64,000 bases of DNA from Brienomyrus brachyistius (Eukaryota > Chordata > Actinopteri > Osteoglossiformes > Mormyridae), in NCBI RefSeq assembly GCF_023856365.1, contig NC_064539.1, forward strand, positions 20,587,019-20,651,018. The letters are read 5' to 3'. Both the position numbers and the translations under genes were made by a program. Position 1 is the stretch's first letter. Each line of letters starts with the position of its first letter. The notes under the pieces were generated by a model. It searched no databases. It had not been told where the DNA came from and saw only the letters and a list, made by a program, of their open reading frames with translations. Shown one piece after another: positions 34,261 through 46,272 of the stretch.

Positions 34261-34860
34261 TCACCAATAATACTTATATTAATTAGTATACAAACCTATA
34301 TAATATAACTTTAAATGAAGTTTAGTTTTTTTTTAGCTTTTTAAAGGTCTTTGTTATTTAACACAGAAGATTTTGCATTTACATTTATTTAATAGCACAT
34401 TACAAACATACGGTTATTGAGCAGTCAGACTGGCATAAAGGCAGCTGGGCTGAGCTTCCAGTGAATGTCCAGGTACCAGTGTGGGCTTTTAAGAATTTAA
34501 TTGTGAAATCCTTGTGCTTTCAAAAGGACGTGTGCAAGACGTTTGTAAAATCGGCTAAGAATCCTGGGGGCAGGAGACCTGGTTCACATCTTTAGGGCCC
34601 AAGATAGCATCTTCTGCTCAACTGTTACCTGAGTTACGGGCCATATAGTCATCTGTCTCGTTGCTGGGAACCTCAGATCCAGGATCGGCGAAAATGAGTG
34701 AGGGGAGCTTGCAGGGAAAACCGAAGCTCATATGAGACCAATGGAATCGCTTGTCGGCTCGGTCATCAGGCACTAAATGAAACTGAACGTAAGAGATTAC
34801 TGTTTAATGTTTAAAATGAGTTGGGTGGGAGAGTGCCATCGCCTGTCTGTGTGACTAACA
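34261..34860. other. Gene-free spacer
   Basis: Unique AT-rich to mixed sequence; nothing supported. Confidence 0.5.
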
Positions 34861-34864
34861 CCCA

Positions 34865-34945
34865 CGCACCCACCCACCCATCCTGTCCCAGGCAGCACTG
34901 GGCACAGGGCTGGGGTACACCTGTCCATCACAAGGAACCTATTAG
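34865..34945 (-). repeat. SINE-type tail fragment (decayed)
   Basis: 'cacccacccacccatcctgtcccaggcagcactgggcacagg', then 'ggggtacacctgtccatcacaagg', resembles the reversed tail of old V-SINE-like elements ('gggcacaaggcaggg...gtccatcacaggg'). Confidence 0.4.
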
Positions 34946-35037
34946 TAACTGTGTGAAAAAATGAAAAATATGAATTACAGATGCCATGAGAAGTACTTGA
35001 AAGCTAAAATGTGAACTTTCCGAAAAGTGTGGCTTTC

Positions 35038-35214
35038 ATGAAGCGCAGGCAGATCCAAGGGAGCCGGATTCTGGAGCCGCGGGCTGCAGTCGCCACGGCT
35101 TTTCCAGCAGAGCCGGCCCGGCGTGCCCTCAAGCGGCTGGTCGCCACGGCGATCATAAGCTCCACAGAGTTTGATGGAGCTGCCCATCAGTGCAGTGCTG
35201 AGGCTCTGGGCTGT
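35038..35214 (+). other. Candidate first or internal exon, 59 codons
   Basis: From an ATG at 35038 the frame runs 59 codons (MKRRQIQGSRILEPRAAVAT at the start, ending ...SAEALGC) into a perfect donor, TGT|GTAAGT. Codon choice is GC-biased at third positions against an AT-rich background, and several CpGs are present. The ATG context is weak (T at -3), no matching upstream acceptor stands out, and the protein is unrecognised. A minus-strand frame covers the same bases. Confidence 0.15.
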
Positions 35215-35219
35215 GTAAG

Positions 35220-36400
35220 TCCATGTGGTGGAAAAACAAATAATGCAATTGGGCAAAAAAAAAAATTCAAAAAAAGGAGGAGGAGGGTGGAGCAGAGGAT
35301 GGGGGATCCTGCAATAACTTGTGCAGGGGCGGAGTCACCATACCAAACATAGGTACACCATCACCCCATCCAGTCCCCCATCCTCTTACTGGCAGTAAGC
35401 TCCCCCCCAACATGATTCCTTATCAAAACTATGAACAAACCCTACACCCCATTACCAGGAGCCCCAGCTAGTGAGGTGGTGGGGGCCACCGGCAGTCACA
35501 TGGGCTCCAGTGAGTTACAGGGCTGGTGTGTGTTTTCCTGCCTTGCTAGGGGCAGATTCTGAGAAAGGCTCCACACAATCTCCAAAGCAGAAACCATGCT
35601 TGGGGCTTTTGTAGTACACAGATATTCAGTTGAAAAAGAAACATTTTAATCAGATCTCATTCTTTTATTTTGTGATGTATCTAGCAATTATTAATAGCAT
35701 GAAAAATGTGTGCACGTCCCATATTTAATAGGACTTGAACCATTTCTGTGATGCCAGTCATGGAAGCGGAAGAACAGTGACACGGCGTGGAGAAGGATGT
35801 GTCAAACGAAAATCCCCCCCCCCCCCACCCTCTCTGCCCTGGCGGTTACCCGGGTGACTCAGCAGATGCAGGAGCTACACAGGGAGTGCCTGGCTACCCA
35901 TGCTGCACTGCTCCAAAGCAAACTTTTGAAGAAGACTGTAAACAGTACACACTGAAAATGGTTATTTTTGCTCCCGTATCTATGCAGGCTCGGAGGGTTC
36001 TGGAAATCTCCGCCAGTGGTCATCTGCAGACTACGGCAGACTGGCTATCCAGCCTCTCTCTGTGCTTTGGAGGAATTTCCTTCATGCATTTCTCACTGCC
36101 TGCCTTTCTTACCAAGGCAAATAGAACCTGAACTTTTCCTTTTTTTAAACATGACTCAGGACAGCAGTGTGGAATGAATTAGTTCTAATTAACAGGCCAT
36201 TTCGGGCCGGACAGCTTTCAGTCCTCTCCCCCCTCTCTTTTGCTCCCCAGCTGTTCTTGTTTTCGTTACAGGTAGACTGACTGTCTGTCCTTCACTCTTC
36301 CTGCATCCCTCCTTTCTTTGAGTCTTTTTTGTTCCCTCTCCTTCTATTCCAAACTTCCTCTCGTCAGCGTCACCCGCTGCTTCTTGCAAACACGTCAGAG
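35220..36400. other. Gene-free spacer
   Basis: Unique sequence with a C13 run (35814-35826). The 114-codon frame 35787-36131 starts inside the C-run and has no homology I recognise. Confidence 0.45.
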
Positions 36401-36407
36401 CCGCCAT

Positions 36408-36765
36408 ACACACACACACACACACACATGTTGGGTAAACATGTCTTTATGGGGACCACTCATTCAGTTCTATGGAAAAAATGCTAATGCTAACTATGAC
36501 AACCATAACCATAAGTAAGCAAGCAAAACGCAAGAGATATTATTTTTAGTTTTTTCATTGCAGTCAAAGATTTTTATTAAATTTATTAAATTTAGGAAAC
36601 TGGTCCCCATAAGGGAAAAAAAACAGATATTCATCACATTTTGGGGACATTGTGTCCCCATAAGGTAAGGTATACCCGGTCACACACACACTCACACGCA
36701 CACACACACACAGACCGGCATATAATAACAGACATTCACGCATACTACACACACACACACACACA
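36408..36765 (+). repeat. CA-flanked dispersed repeat, copy B
   Basis: CA array (36408-36428), core 'atgtctttatggggaccactcattcagttctatgg ... accataagtaagcaagcaaaacgcaagag ... tttttagttttttcattgcagtcaaag ... tggtccccataagg', then a second CA array (36680-36765). Order and motifs match copies A (18.5 kb) and C (54.7 kb). It retains two TGGGGAC-type blocks near its 3' end. Confidence 0.8.
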
Positions 36766-36849
36766 CAGATATGGACATAAACACATGGATGTATATATAC
36801 CAGGAAGCACACACTCAAATACAAACACACACGGGCTCTTTTGCTTGAG

Positions 36850-37600
36850 ACTTTTGCTATCTGTGTATTTCTCTCTGTCTCGCGATGTCTTTCCTTCTCT
36901 TTCCGCCTCTCCGTCCCCATGCCTGCCTTTTTTCTGCTTTCTCCCTCTATGCTTACTCTCTCTGTGCCTTTCCTCTTTGTCTCTCTCTCTGTCTCTCACC
37001 TTCTCTCTCTCCGTCTCTCTCCTCCCCTCTCTCTGTCCTGGTATGTTCTGCCCTCTTTCTCTCTCTCTGTTTGTTTCTCTCCTTCTTTCTGTTGCTTTTA
37101 CGCTCTCCCTGTCTCACTCTTCCTCTGTCTGTATGTTTTTTCTTCTCTCTTCCTCTGTCTTTCTCTCTTCCTTTGTTTCTCTATCATGTCTATCCTCCTC
37201 TCTCCTTCTGTATTTCTCCTTCTTAGCCCCCTTTGTCTTCCTATTTCCCTCTTTTTCTCTATCGCTCCCCTTATCTCCATTTCTGTCTTGCCACTTCTTT
37301 CTCATTCTCTCTCTTCTGTCTCTCTCTTTCCTTTCCCCTCACTCTGTCTCCCCCCTTTGTCTCTCTCTTTGTTCCCCCTCTGTCTCTGCCTGTCCCTCGT
37401 CTCTGTCTCTCTCTCCCTTCCTGTCTCTATCTTTTCCCTGTCTCTCTCACTCCTTTCCTTTCTCTCTGTCCCTCCACTCTCCTCCATCTCTCTTGTCGCT
37501 CTTTCCCTCCCCTGTTTCACTCCTGTCTTCTCTCTCTCCTTCTTTCCCTGTCTCTCCCCTTATCTCTTGCCCTCTCTTCGAGCCCCTGCTGGTTTGCTAG
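36850..37600 (+). repeat. 750-bp polypyrimidine tract (CT/TTCC/CCTT-rich)
   Basis: Nearly pure pyrimidine on the plus strand, made of irregular TCTC, CTTT and CCCT blocks with scattered G. It keeps long frames open in all three plus frames (319, 260 and 140 codons) that encode only Ser/Leu/Phe/Pro-rich low-complexity peptide, and charged low-complexity frames on the minus strand. These are not genes. Homopurine/homopyrimidine DNA of this length can adopt triplex (H-DNA) structure. Confidence 0.95.
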
Positions 37601-37619
37601 TTTCTCATTCTCCCAGCCC

Positions 37620-40150
37620 GTGAGCCCCTCCCCCAGCCACACTGTGGGGTCGTGAACCCAGGAAGCTCTACCCCCGCCAGCCACCATGCAGCTGCTGCTC
37701 CACCCCCCACCATACCTTGCCCTGGAAATACTGGCCAATCGGCATGCCCAGGTCACAGAAAGGGGCAGGGTCAGTGCAGGAACTCTCCCATAGACTGTCG
37801 CTCATAGCATGTGAGAGGGACGAAGGGTTATGACAAAAGCATCATGCTGTCAGGCTTGTAACACACACACACACTTACACGCATGTTGTTATTGCACACT
37901 GCTGCAATTAGTGACTTTCAACCCAGTCAGATAGGAGAATTTTACATGCACACACATTATCATTGACCCATATCTGAAGCCCCTTAACTATCAATCAAAC
38001 ACAAGAGCAAACATACAGGCACACGTCAAAGACACACGGATCAGCTGTATGATTGAAGGCTGGAACCCTCCATACATAAATCAAATATAATTTTATTAAA
38101 AGGGAAGAAAATCAAAAGACTGGCAACAACTTCCTTGCCAGGAGAAAAGAATCAGGCACCAGGGTTACAGATAAAGTGGTGAATGATGTAGACATTACTG
38201 GTTACCGAGATCTCGCTCCATGACGTCAGCACACTGACAAACATACCTCACCACCCATCCTCCCCAACCGCCCACGTCTTAGGCTGAACTTGGGGTTACA
38301 AGCATTTGTCTGGGAAATATAAAAGTTCAGACAGGGCTTCTGAAATGCTTACTTACACCACGTCTCAATGCTACAGCGCTCAGCATGGAAGCACATTTCG
38401 GACATGCAGCAACCCGCGGGCAAATTCCGGATCCTGGGGACAAATGCATCCAAGGGGACATTATGGTGACTCTGGGACCAAAAAAAAAACCCTAACCGTT
38501 TAAGGTCCATATCTGGGTCTATCATCACCTCCTGTCTGAGCATCAAAACGGACTCTTTTTTTTTGAGGTAGATAAACTAGATGTTTTTTTCTGAGCTGAG
38601 GAAGGACTTGGCTGGGTCTAGTGACAGTTATTGAACAGTTATACAGTATATTTTGGAATTTTGGCATATGTTACGGTGATGTAAAACAGTGTGGGTCTAT
38701 GTGGGGGGGAGGGGGGGCAGATGGTGCTTTCAGCCTATGAACAACAACTTGATTTCCAAACCATAACCTTTCCTGCATTTTCTTAATTGTTTATTAGATT
38801 ACTGGTTTAATCACACCTGCTTAGTGTATAGTCATGAAACTCTTTTCTTTCGTCGCAGTTTAGTGGAGATGAGGGACAGTTTTTAACCTTGAATCCCTCA
38901 CCCTTGAATGGGTTTCTGCATAATTTCCTGTGTCGTGCTTACATGCACACGTGTGCATATTGCGAACATATGTCCATGTATACATGCCTGTGCATGTGTG
39001 TATCCATGGTTTCCTGTTTAGCTGGACAGGAACATGAGGGGAAGGGGGGGGTTCAGATTTAAGACTCTGTAGTAAAGATATATTTAATTCATTTAAATGT
39101 TATTCATACAGATGCTGAAATGAACGGTTCCATGTGAAACTAGTTAAACATCTTTTCCTTTTTAAATCATTAACATCGGTCAGCAGTGTTTATTATTCCT
39201 AAAAACAAATAAGCAAACCCAGCTTTATATAGCCAGCATGTGCTGACAAATTTGCAGTTTCATCTGTAAGACCTTCGTCTCTAAATCTCCTAAGATGTGA
39301 TTTCCGGAATTTTCCAGAACGTTCCTGCTATGAACCAAACGCAGCAAATTAGTCTTGGGCCCCTCACCACCATATATTCCTTACTATCGGTTGTCTGGAG
39401 CAGCAAGAAGCACCGTGAATTCAGGCCCTGCTGTTAGACCCTCCTATCAAAGATCAAAATTCGGTGCCTTTTTGGGTTACCGTGAGATGTTAATAGTGAA
39501 TGGGTCCTTATAGCAGCTTGAAGAAGTACTGAAGTAAACATCCAGGCCTGGACTATGATCATCTGACAACTGAAGCTTAAAACCAGTTGCTTTGTGTTTT
39601 GTTTGCTGTGTCCTGCATCTCTCCATCACCTTCACCACACGAAGCGGCCTATCATCTGGCAATCATGCTGGATCTGCTTACCGCGGTCTAGATCCCTATT
39701 TATGGCTGAAGATGCCATATCCGACATCGGATGATGCAACGTGTTTCAGAAGCTTGTAATTCGGTATCTGCGGTTCTGTTGAGAGAAGTCACCGGAAAGC
39801 TCGCTGGCGAGCGGCAGGCTAGTCTGTTTTCATCCATCCACGTCATGAGAGACTGATCTTTCTGGTTTATTTGAGCACCAAATAGCAGTCCGTTCTGCCG
39901 AGGGGAAACCAAAGAGATTTCGTGGGTCCTGTTTTGATGGCTTGCTTAAAATTTTACCCCCCCCCCAAAAAAAAAAAAAATGTGTCAATATATCAGCTGG
40001 ATTGCACTGAAAATTATTCCCAAAACCAGAAGCGACTTCTTTGCTGGTGCGAATCTAAACCTGTGATTCATGGTTAAGGTAGGGAAGGCGTCCCCTTGGC
40101 TATTGAGTAACACCTCTGACTTTTCAAACGTTTACTTCATTTCTTTTTGT
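37620..40150. other. Gene-free stretch
   Basis: Unique mixed sequence with a short CA run (37861-37875), a CRE palindrome TGACGTCA at 38221-38228 near 'tctcgctcca', and a C10-A14 run (39957-39980). No coding homology. Confidence 0.5.
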
Positions 40151-40164
40151 CCTCACACATACAG

Positions 40165-40356
40165 GCTCCATGTGCCGTCGACGGGTGGCCCCCATCCCGC
40201 ACCGATCTGCCCCTACGAGCCGGAGCCGATGCGCACACAGAAGGCCGGCCGTCACAGAGACGATGCGGCGAGACGTGAGCGAGAACAGTGCGTCGGCTTT
40301 GTGTGTTTCTGTTTGCCTCTCTTTTTTCACAGTCTGGATGTGCCGGGGGCTGTTAC
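40165..40356 (+). other. Candidate exon (two possible forms)
   Basis: A good acceptor (TTTTTGTCCTCACACATACAG) precedes 40165. One donor (GAC|GTGAGC) would end a 110-nt exon at 40274. A second strong acceptor (TCTCTTTTTTCACAG at 40332) and donor (TAC|GTAAGC at 40356) would define a 24-nt microexon 40333-40356, or the whole 40165-40356 could be one 192-nt exon. The segment is CpG-rich with high GC at third positions. Two frames are open across all 192 nt (one beginning with ATG at 40170). The 58-bp gap between the two short forms is below usual vertebrate intron length, so both cannot be consecutive exons. Protein unrecognised. Confidence 0.18.
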
Positions 40357-40409
40357 GTAAGCCAGCGTCGGCCGGCGACGGTTCCAGCAGCAGATGGCGT
40401 GGTGGCAGT

Positions 40410-40432
40410 GGGGGGGGGGGGGGGGGGGGGGG
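40410..40432 (+). repeat. G23 homopolymer
   Basis: Longest uninterrupted G run in the window, inside a CpG-rich region. Confidence 0.95.
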
Positions 40433-40789
40433 TTGGCGGCTGGAGATAGGGGGAGTGGACACCGGGCGAGAGCCGGTTTGGTCAGGGTTGTGTCTGTAAC
40501 ATGACAAATTTGTACAGAGTGATGTATGTTAGCCACTCATGTTACCTTATACACAGACAAATGATGGTTATTTGCGTAGGAACACACTTTGGTTTCACTG
40601 GTCAAATATGATTTTAGGGCCATGTATGGTAATGCTCTCACATTGCACCTGAACCCCCAACCCTTATCTCCACCCCACCTTATGCAAAAACACTCATAAG
40701 GAATCATGAGGGTCCATTGACCTGGTTTAGAGCTGCTGAGAGTCTGGCACAGAACCTTACTCTGGGTATTATTATGTAACGTCTCTGGC

Positions 40790-40990
40790 GTTGGGGGGAG
40801 GGGGGGGTTAGTGACGTGAGGGGGCAAGTCCGGCGCGGTCATGGTGACAACCGGCCATGACGTCACAATGCCCAGAATGACCCGGCGCGTCCGGTGCTAA
40901 TGAGCCGCAGTGGCGGCGCGGTGTGCGGTGACCCCGACGCGCGTTTTGCGCGCACAGCCGAGAAAGAGGAAGCCCTCCGTGCCTTTAATT
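40790..40990. promoter_or_regulatory. CpG-island-like promoter with CRE
   Basis: Contains GTGACGTGAG (about 40811), a perfect cAMP-response element TGACGTCA (40858-40865), GGTGACAACC and many CpGs (GGCGGCGCGG, CGACGCGCGTTTTGCGCGC). A CRE inside a CpG island is a classic CREB-regulated promoter arrangement. With the CpG-rich segment at 40165-40500 it may form one island split by the G23 run. No first exon with recognisable homology follows. Confidence 0.45.
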
Positions 40991-43900
40991 CACTTTTCAC
41001 AGCTTTGCAGTCGGCATGTACGTGTGATTACAAAATACGGCTTAAGACTAGCAAATTTACTTAATAATTTCCTGATTTTCAGCTTGTTTTTGTTTGTTTG
41101 TTTTCGCGTGTTGCACGCAGGGATCTGATTAATTAGATGTAAACGTGATGAAGAATAATTACAGTGAAGATTAATTTCCGCTCCCCGTAGCTTAAACGAA
41201 CGAATAACCAATACTTATACGCGCTAACGGGAGATTGAGTTCGTGTAAGGTATTTTAATCTGATGGAAGGAATCATAAAACTTGAAATTAGGTGAACATT
41301 TATAAATAGGCATTTTGATTTAATATAATATTCGATATAAAATATGTCAGCTTTAGAGGAAAAGCAAAACTCTCAATTTATTGATGAATCGACCATCGAG
41401 GTTGATTTTTTACAAAACATTACGAAATGAAGAATATACTATACTTCTTGCGTTGAAAAGCAATCCAAGGATTGTACAACTTCTCGGATAAAATGCTATT
41501 TTTAACTTGTTACTCAGTGTGGAGCCTAAATGCATTTGTGATTTCTCTGAATGACTCACTCTCCTCTCCAGTTAAATAGCTCTAGGGTATCAAAACCATA
41601 AGCACGAACAGGTGAATTATCGCTAACGATTTCATTAACCTCTCGGAAATTTTATTGCCCTACCCTTAACAACCAAGAATTTCATTCATGCTGTTTTTTC
41701 GCCACAAAATGCAAAGTGTCTGACCGTGCTTCAGTTTCCAAAGCGCAAGTGTCAGTGACAAGCAGGGTCCCTACTGTATATAACAACAATATCCATGGAC
41801 AAAGCGAGTAATGAGCAAAGCATAAGCAAGCCCCCCCTCGGGTGAAACAGGCGGGCTTTTGCGTATAACGATGGCAGACGAAGTTAAACCAGTACCTGCC
41901 CATCCTCCTTATACACCCTGGGGGTATTTCAGAGATAACTGAGTCTGCCGCTGTGTTCGCCACATGCAAACATTAAATGCGCCGCTGTGTACATTTTAAC
42001 CAGCTAAGAAAACAACTTCGGCGAAGCGCACTACGATTTTCACCAAAGACTATTTTCAAAATAGGGTATTTTGGGGTTTGAACCTGAAACTTTCCTGCAA
42101 AAAAATGCAAGTAAATTTACTTGCAATTCTATTTTAAACTAACTTAATTATACCTTTATTCTCGGCACAGCTGATACGCCAAACCCATGGAAGCATCCAC
42201 ACTTCTGTTCGCCTTGATCGGTATCGGCCATCGAGAAAATGGGTTTTCTGCATTACGATCGAGCTGATAAATAATTAAACAAACGTATCTAATCGGGGGG
42301 TGTCGCGGGCTCTGTCTTTCATTTGGTCCGGGTACTTTTTTCACAATGATATTCACATATTCACACACTTCTTCAAATGCACGCAGTGACTCTTACCTGA
42401 TAACTTAAATTGCTCATGGACTGACCTAAACCTTGATTTCTTATGTCATTGTTAGGCCAGCCTCCTAAACACCTCTTTCAGGGGTGGGAGTACCCTCTCC
42501 ATCATTTGGGAAACTGGAGTTAGGATGGCTGAATCGGCCTTTAATGCTGGAGACCAGTATACCATTGGGACCCCGTAAACAATTTTTACTGCCCACTGGA
42601 GCATGTTTGTCACAATCAGACCTTACCCTGCTGCCACTGATCAGGGCCGGTTAACAAGTGTTAATGAGAACTGCCCCTCCCTGCAGGAAAGGCACAATGG
42701 ATGCTTCCTCACAATAACATATATTTTGTTGTTAAGAGAACTTTAAGTCAGTTTTAGGTCCAGTGATACAGAAAGGCATTACAAAATTATATAGGCCCAC
42801 TATAACTGGGAGGGCTAGCCATTGTGAAGCCCTACAGTAACTGTATGCTTTGGATTGCCTCTACACATCTCAAGAGAGTCCATACTGGTGTACCCTTGAA
42901 CGACATGCATACCTCAAATTAGTAAAGCCAAATATCTAGTATTGTTTTGGACAAAAGAATCATTTTCTAATAGACAGCTCAAACCTCTTTAACAAGCATG
43001 AAATCTGGCCGCTGCTGTGCTCTTGTGGCTGAGTGGTTCACTCCCGGATACACTGTGACCTCCCTGGTCTTATGATTACGGCGCCTCCATTTCTCACTTC
43101 TCCTTGTTTATGATTAAGCAAACCGTGGTGGTGGAGCAAAGACCCCATCCTCAAGCGGTGCGTGTGGTCATATACCACGCCAAGGAGACCCTCAAGGCGT
43201 CTTCTGCTTAGGGGTATACATGGGGGGGCGTTGCCACAGGGGCACTGCACCCAGCTGAAAGCTGACACTCACCGATCCAAAACGCATCATTAGCAAATGA
43301 TAAGGTTGCCCCCTCTGTACTAATTATAGCCTCTCTTGTGCCTCCAATCTTAAAAATCTACTAGAATCGTCCCCAGTTCTGTTGTTAATGGTTTTACTTG
43401 CGGACATCCTAGATGCACAGTTTGAATATCACAACGGTAAGGTAATAACATTCAAGGCTGGTCCCTCAGAGTCCCTGCCCAGCCTCCCATCCGAACAGAC
43501 ACTGAAGTATCATGTCCGCTGTACAGTCTCATGAATCTTCTGACATGAATTTCCTCAAAATCTAAACATAATGTATAGAGTTTAAGTCCGTCAATCACCA
43601 TCATCATGGCTTGAGGCAGTGATGTCTTAGGCTACACTGCATGTCCATCATAATATTCCAAACCCCTCTAATCAGATGTCCAGTCAGAGCTTCCTGCAGA
43701 AGGTCTGATGATGTCCAGCACCGGATAATCCCCCTGCCCGGCTTTGGGTTCTCAAAGTCTATTTGCTCTCAGTTGTTTGAAAGTACCCTGTACACTGCAC
43801 AAAATGCTACCTCACACTATCTTTCACAATTGGTTTGTCGAAAAAGAGAATCAGAATATTAATGTTTTCACTTTCACCAACCAATCAGGTAGTGTTCCTC

Positions 43901-44855
43901 TTTTGAATATTAATAAGCTTTCCCTAACCACCCCGTAAAATGAAAATTCACGTTTGGGGAGACCCGGACAAATGGTAACCTACAGTTAACTCTCGTTTTA
44001 CAATCTACACACAATTGAGATAATATACGTGTTTACAAGGCTCAATACATGTGTGCAGCTACAAAAGTTACAAAATGCTAAGCTAAAATTAGTTAAACTT
44101 CAAGTAAATGGCGTGATTCACAGTTCATACGAAAACAATAATAAAATGTCAAAGTGCCAATCGTTTCTGGAAGTTGACGTCATTCGTGAACAGCGTGACG
44201 TGTAGGGCTTTGCATATCGTTTCATTTCTAAAGTAAACATGTGCTCGAGCCTTGCAAACATTGTGTGATGATACCGAGTGACTACAGTACATTGAAAATT
44301 GGTTTTCCTTCACTTGCTACTTCACTGTAACCTGCAACATTGAGTCATACAAGCTACAGTGCTAAACCCGGGAAAACCAGCGATTTTTGAACAACTGCCT
44401 GAACGCCTGGACAGAGGCCCAAAGATGTCCGGGGAAACCTGGACGTACGGTAACCTTAAGGTAAGGTTGCCCTTAGCCGCAAAGGTAAGGTTGCTTATTT
44501 GAAGTTTGCTCAGTCCATTTTGTGTGATCTCTGACGTTCTGCTGCTGTTTTATCCCGTTATTTACTTTAGTCTCCTTTAGACATGAGCAGATTGGTCTCA
44601 AGGAGACATGGATCCACGTACAGTACTTTGTATTCTGTGTACAGCGTCTCAGGCAGCCAAAGAAAGTCTTTAATGCTGTTTATCTGGGTAATAAGTGTAT
44701 GTCTGCTCAAGAAAATAAGCTTAACAGTGGAATATATGCAAGTTAACAAGTGAACATTACCACAATAAAAAAAAAAAATAAACAAGAATTTCTTCTGTTC
44801 TCTAAAAACTCACTGATATCTGGTTGGACGGCTAGATGAAACCTCATTTGGTTCC
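40991..44855. other. Gene-free stretch
   Basis: Nearly 4 kb of unique AT-rich sequence with no recognised gene or repeat. A CRE palindrome TGACGTCA sits at 44175-44182, followed by GTGACGTG. 'cttgtggctgagtggttcac' at about 43022 resembles a tRNA A box but has no matching B box. A local direct duplication 'ttaaggtaaggttgccctta'/'aaaggtaaggttgctta' lies at 44455-44495. Confidence 0.45.
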
Positions 44856-44859
44856 CTAT

Positions 44860-45149
44860 CCCTCTCCCCAGCAGCACCCCAGCCATTCCATGCCATTTGC
44901 TAAATTTCACCACTAGCTGAATTAATTAATTAGCTTAATTAGTCAAATAACTCAATTACGTATTAACTAGGCAAACAAGATGTGTTAGTGGTCGAGTCAA
45001 AAAGAAAGTACATGGGTATATTTGGCGGGGAGGTTTTGAAATAAATGGTTAAGCTGACAGACTGTGATAGACAAAACAGGGCCAAGACCAACGTGAAGAT
45101 CATGTAAAGATCATTTTCTTCTCCTGCCTAAGACTTTTGCACAGTACTG
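44860..45149 (-). mobile_element. Tc1/mariner-type MITE, copy 2 (partial)
   Basis: The right end GACTTTTGCACAGTACTG (45132-45149) is the terminal inverted repeat of the element at 30.5 kb. Reverse-complemented, the interior repeats its 'ccactaacacatcttgtttg', 'taattaattaattcagctagtggtgaaattt' and 'catggaatgg' blocks in the same order. The other terminus was not found, so the copy is truncated or diverged past about 44860. The TIR here is closer to the family consensus than in copy 1. Confidence 0.7.
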
Positions 45150-46062
45150 TATGTCCTTAAGCAATGTCCCTCTACTGAGTCCCTTGGCTAAAATATCAGT
45201 GTGTATATGTCTGAGTTCTGTATGTGAGCCATTTCTTATAAAATCCTTAGCTGGAGAACCTAAACTGTAATATTAGCAATGAACACACAGCTAATCTTTT
45301 TGGTTCCCTGATCTGTGAGTGTCAGATGGTGGTACTGAGCGGAACAGGAGATGAGGCTGATTCAAACAAAGTGTTGCCTCACAACAAAATAGGTTAGAGC
45401 TGATTTTTGACTCCCCAAAATTCACTCTTGAATGCATCAAGGCACCTAAAATGACACAGAACACTTTTATAACCCCCCCCGACCAATGTACAACTTTTAT
45501 GCAGCTGTGTTGAGTTGTGTTATGCGTGGAGTCCTACATGAAATATGTCTTCAAATTCGCTCGTCAGAACGTGTCGCAGAGCTGGCCTGTCCACCAGCTT
45601 TATTTATCTACAAGCACAGATGTGTTTGTATGTCTTAGAAAGGTCTAGCAGAATGTGTGGTAGGTTCCATTCATCGTGATGCCCGAACATTGGGGGACGC
45701 GCTCAGTGTAATGTTCAGATGCGCTGAGACACACAGGAGTGCATCTGTGCTCCTGCACGCATGCACGCACACACATTCGCTCGCCCCCACTGGCCAGCCC
45801 CCCCCCGCCCCACTCCCTCCTTTCTGAGTCATTCCATCTCCCTGAGTAAATGTCAGCCTTATCTTGGAACTCCAAAGGCGGAATTTCATTTCGGGGTTCA
45901 GTCTGGTCCCGTGCATTGGGAACGCTGGGGAACTTCACGGTCCGGCCGGGAGAACCAATCAGTTACACTCTTTCTTTTTACTTATTATTTAATAAAATTC
46001 ACAATTTGTCATAAGCATGACTCGTGTTTTCTCCGTCATAAAGCACACATGCATTTGCTTCA
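45150..46062. other. Gene-free spacer
   Basis: Unique sequence; minus frames of 97 and 81 codons at 45645-45938 have no recognised homology. Confidence 0.5.
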
Positions 46063-46070
46063 CTTTAAGG

Positions 46071-46264
46071 CAGTGGTGTCGTCCTCCAGTCCTGGAGAGC
46101 CGGAGTCCTGTGTAGCTTAGCTCGTTCCCAGTTCCACCACAAATGATTCAGCTCAAGACCTGTGTGGTAATTAGCAAAAGGAGCTGAATCAGGTGTGTTA
46201 AATGAGGGGAAACCCAAAGATGTGCAGGGCTCCAGCCCTCCAGCACTGGAGCGTGACACCACTG
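46071..46264. mobile_element. hAT-type MITE with exact ends
   Basis: 194 bp flanked by a perfect 8-bp target-site duplication CTTTAAGG (46063-46070 and 46265-46272), the duplication length characteristic of hAT transposons. Terminal inverted repeats are 27 bp with four mismatches: CAGTGGTGTCGTCCTCCAGT at the left end against CAGTGGTGTCACGCTCCAGT read inward from the right. There is no open frame, so it is non-autonomous. The 'caggggtgtcaaactccagtcctgg'-like terminus is common in fish genomes. Confidence 0.92.
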
Positions 46265-46272
46265 CTTTAAGG

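Noticed and set aside
36400..36765. CRISPR-like alternation of repeats and spacers
   Set aside because: CA microsatellites flanking a dispersed element in a vertebrate genome; no CRISPR repeat/spacer structure or cas genes.
36641..37623. 319- and 260-codon plus frames
   Set aside because: They encode only Ser/Leu/Phe-rich peptide from the CA array and polypyrimidine tract; all three frames are open, so it is low complexity and not a gene.
41185..41215. 'ccgtagcttaaacgaacgaataacc' resembling a mitochondrial tRNA-Phe start
   Set aside because: Only about ten bases match; no tRNA fold follows, so not evidence of a nuclear mitochondrial insert.
43020..43090. Possible tRNA gene starting 'gtggctgagtggttcac'
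   Set aside because: The A-box-like start has no B box at the right distance and no cloverleaf could be drawn.
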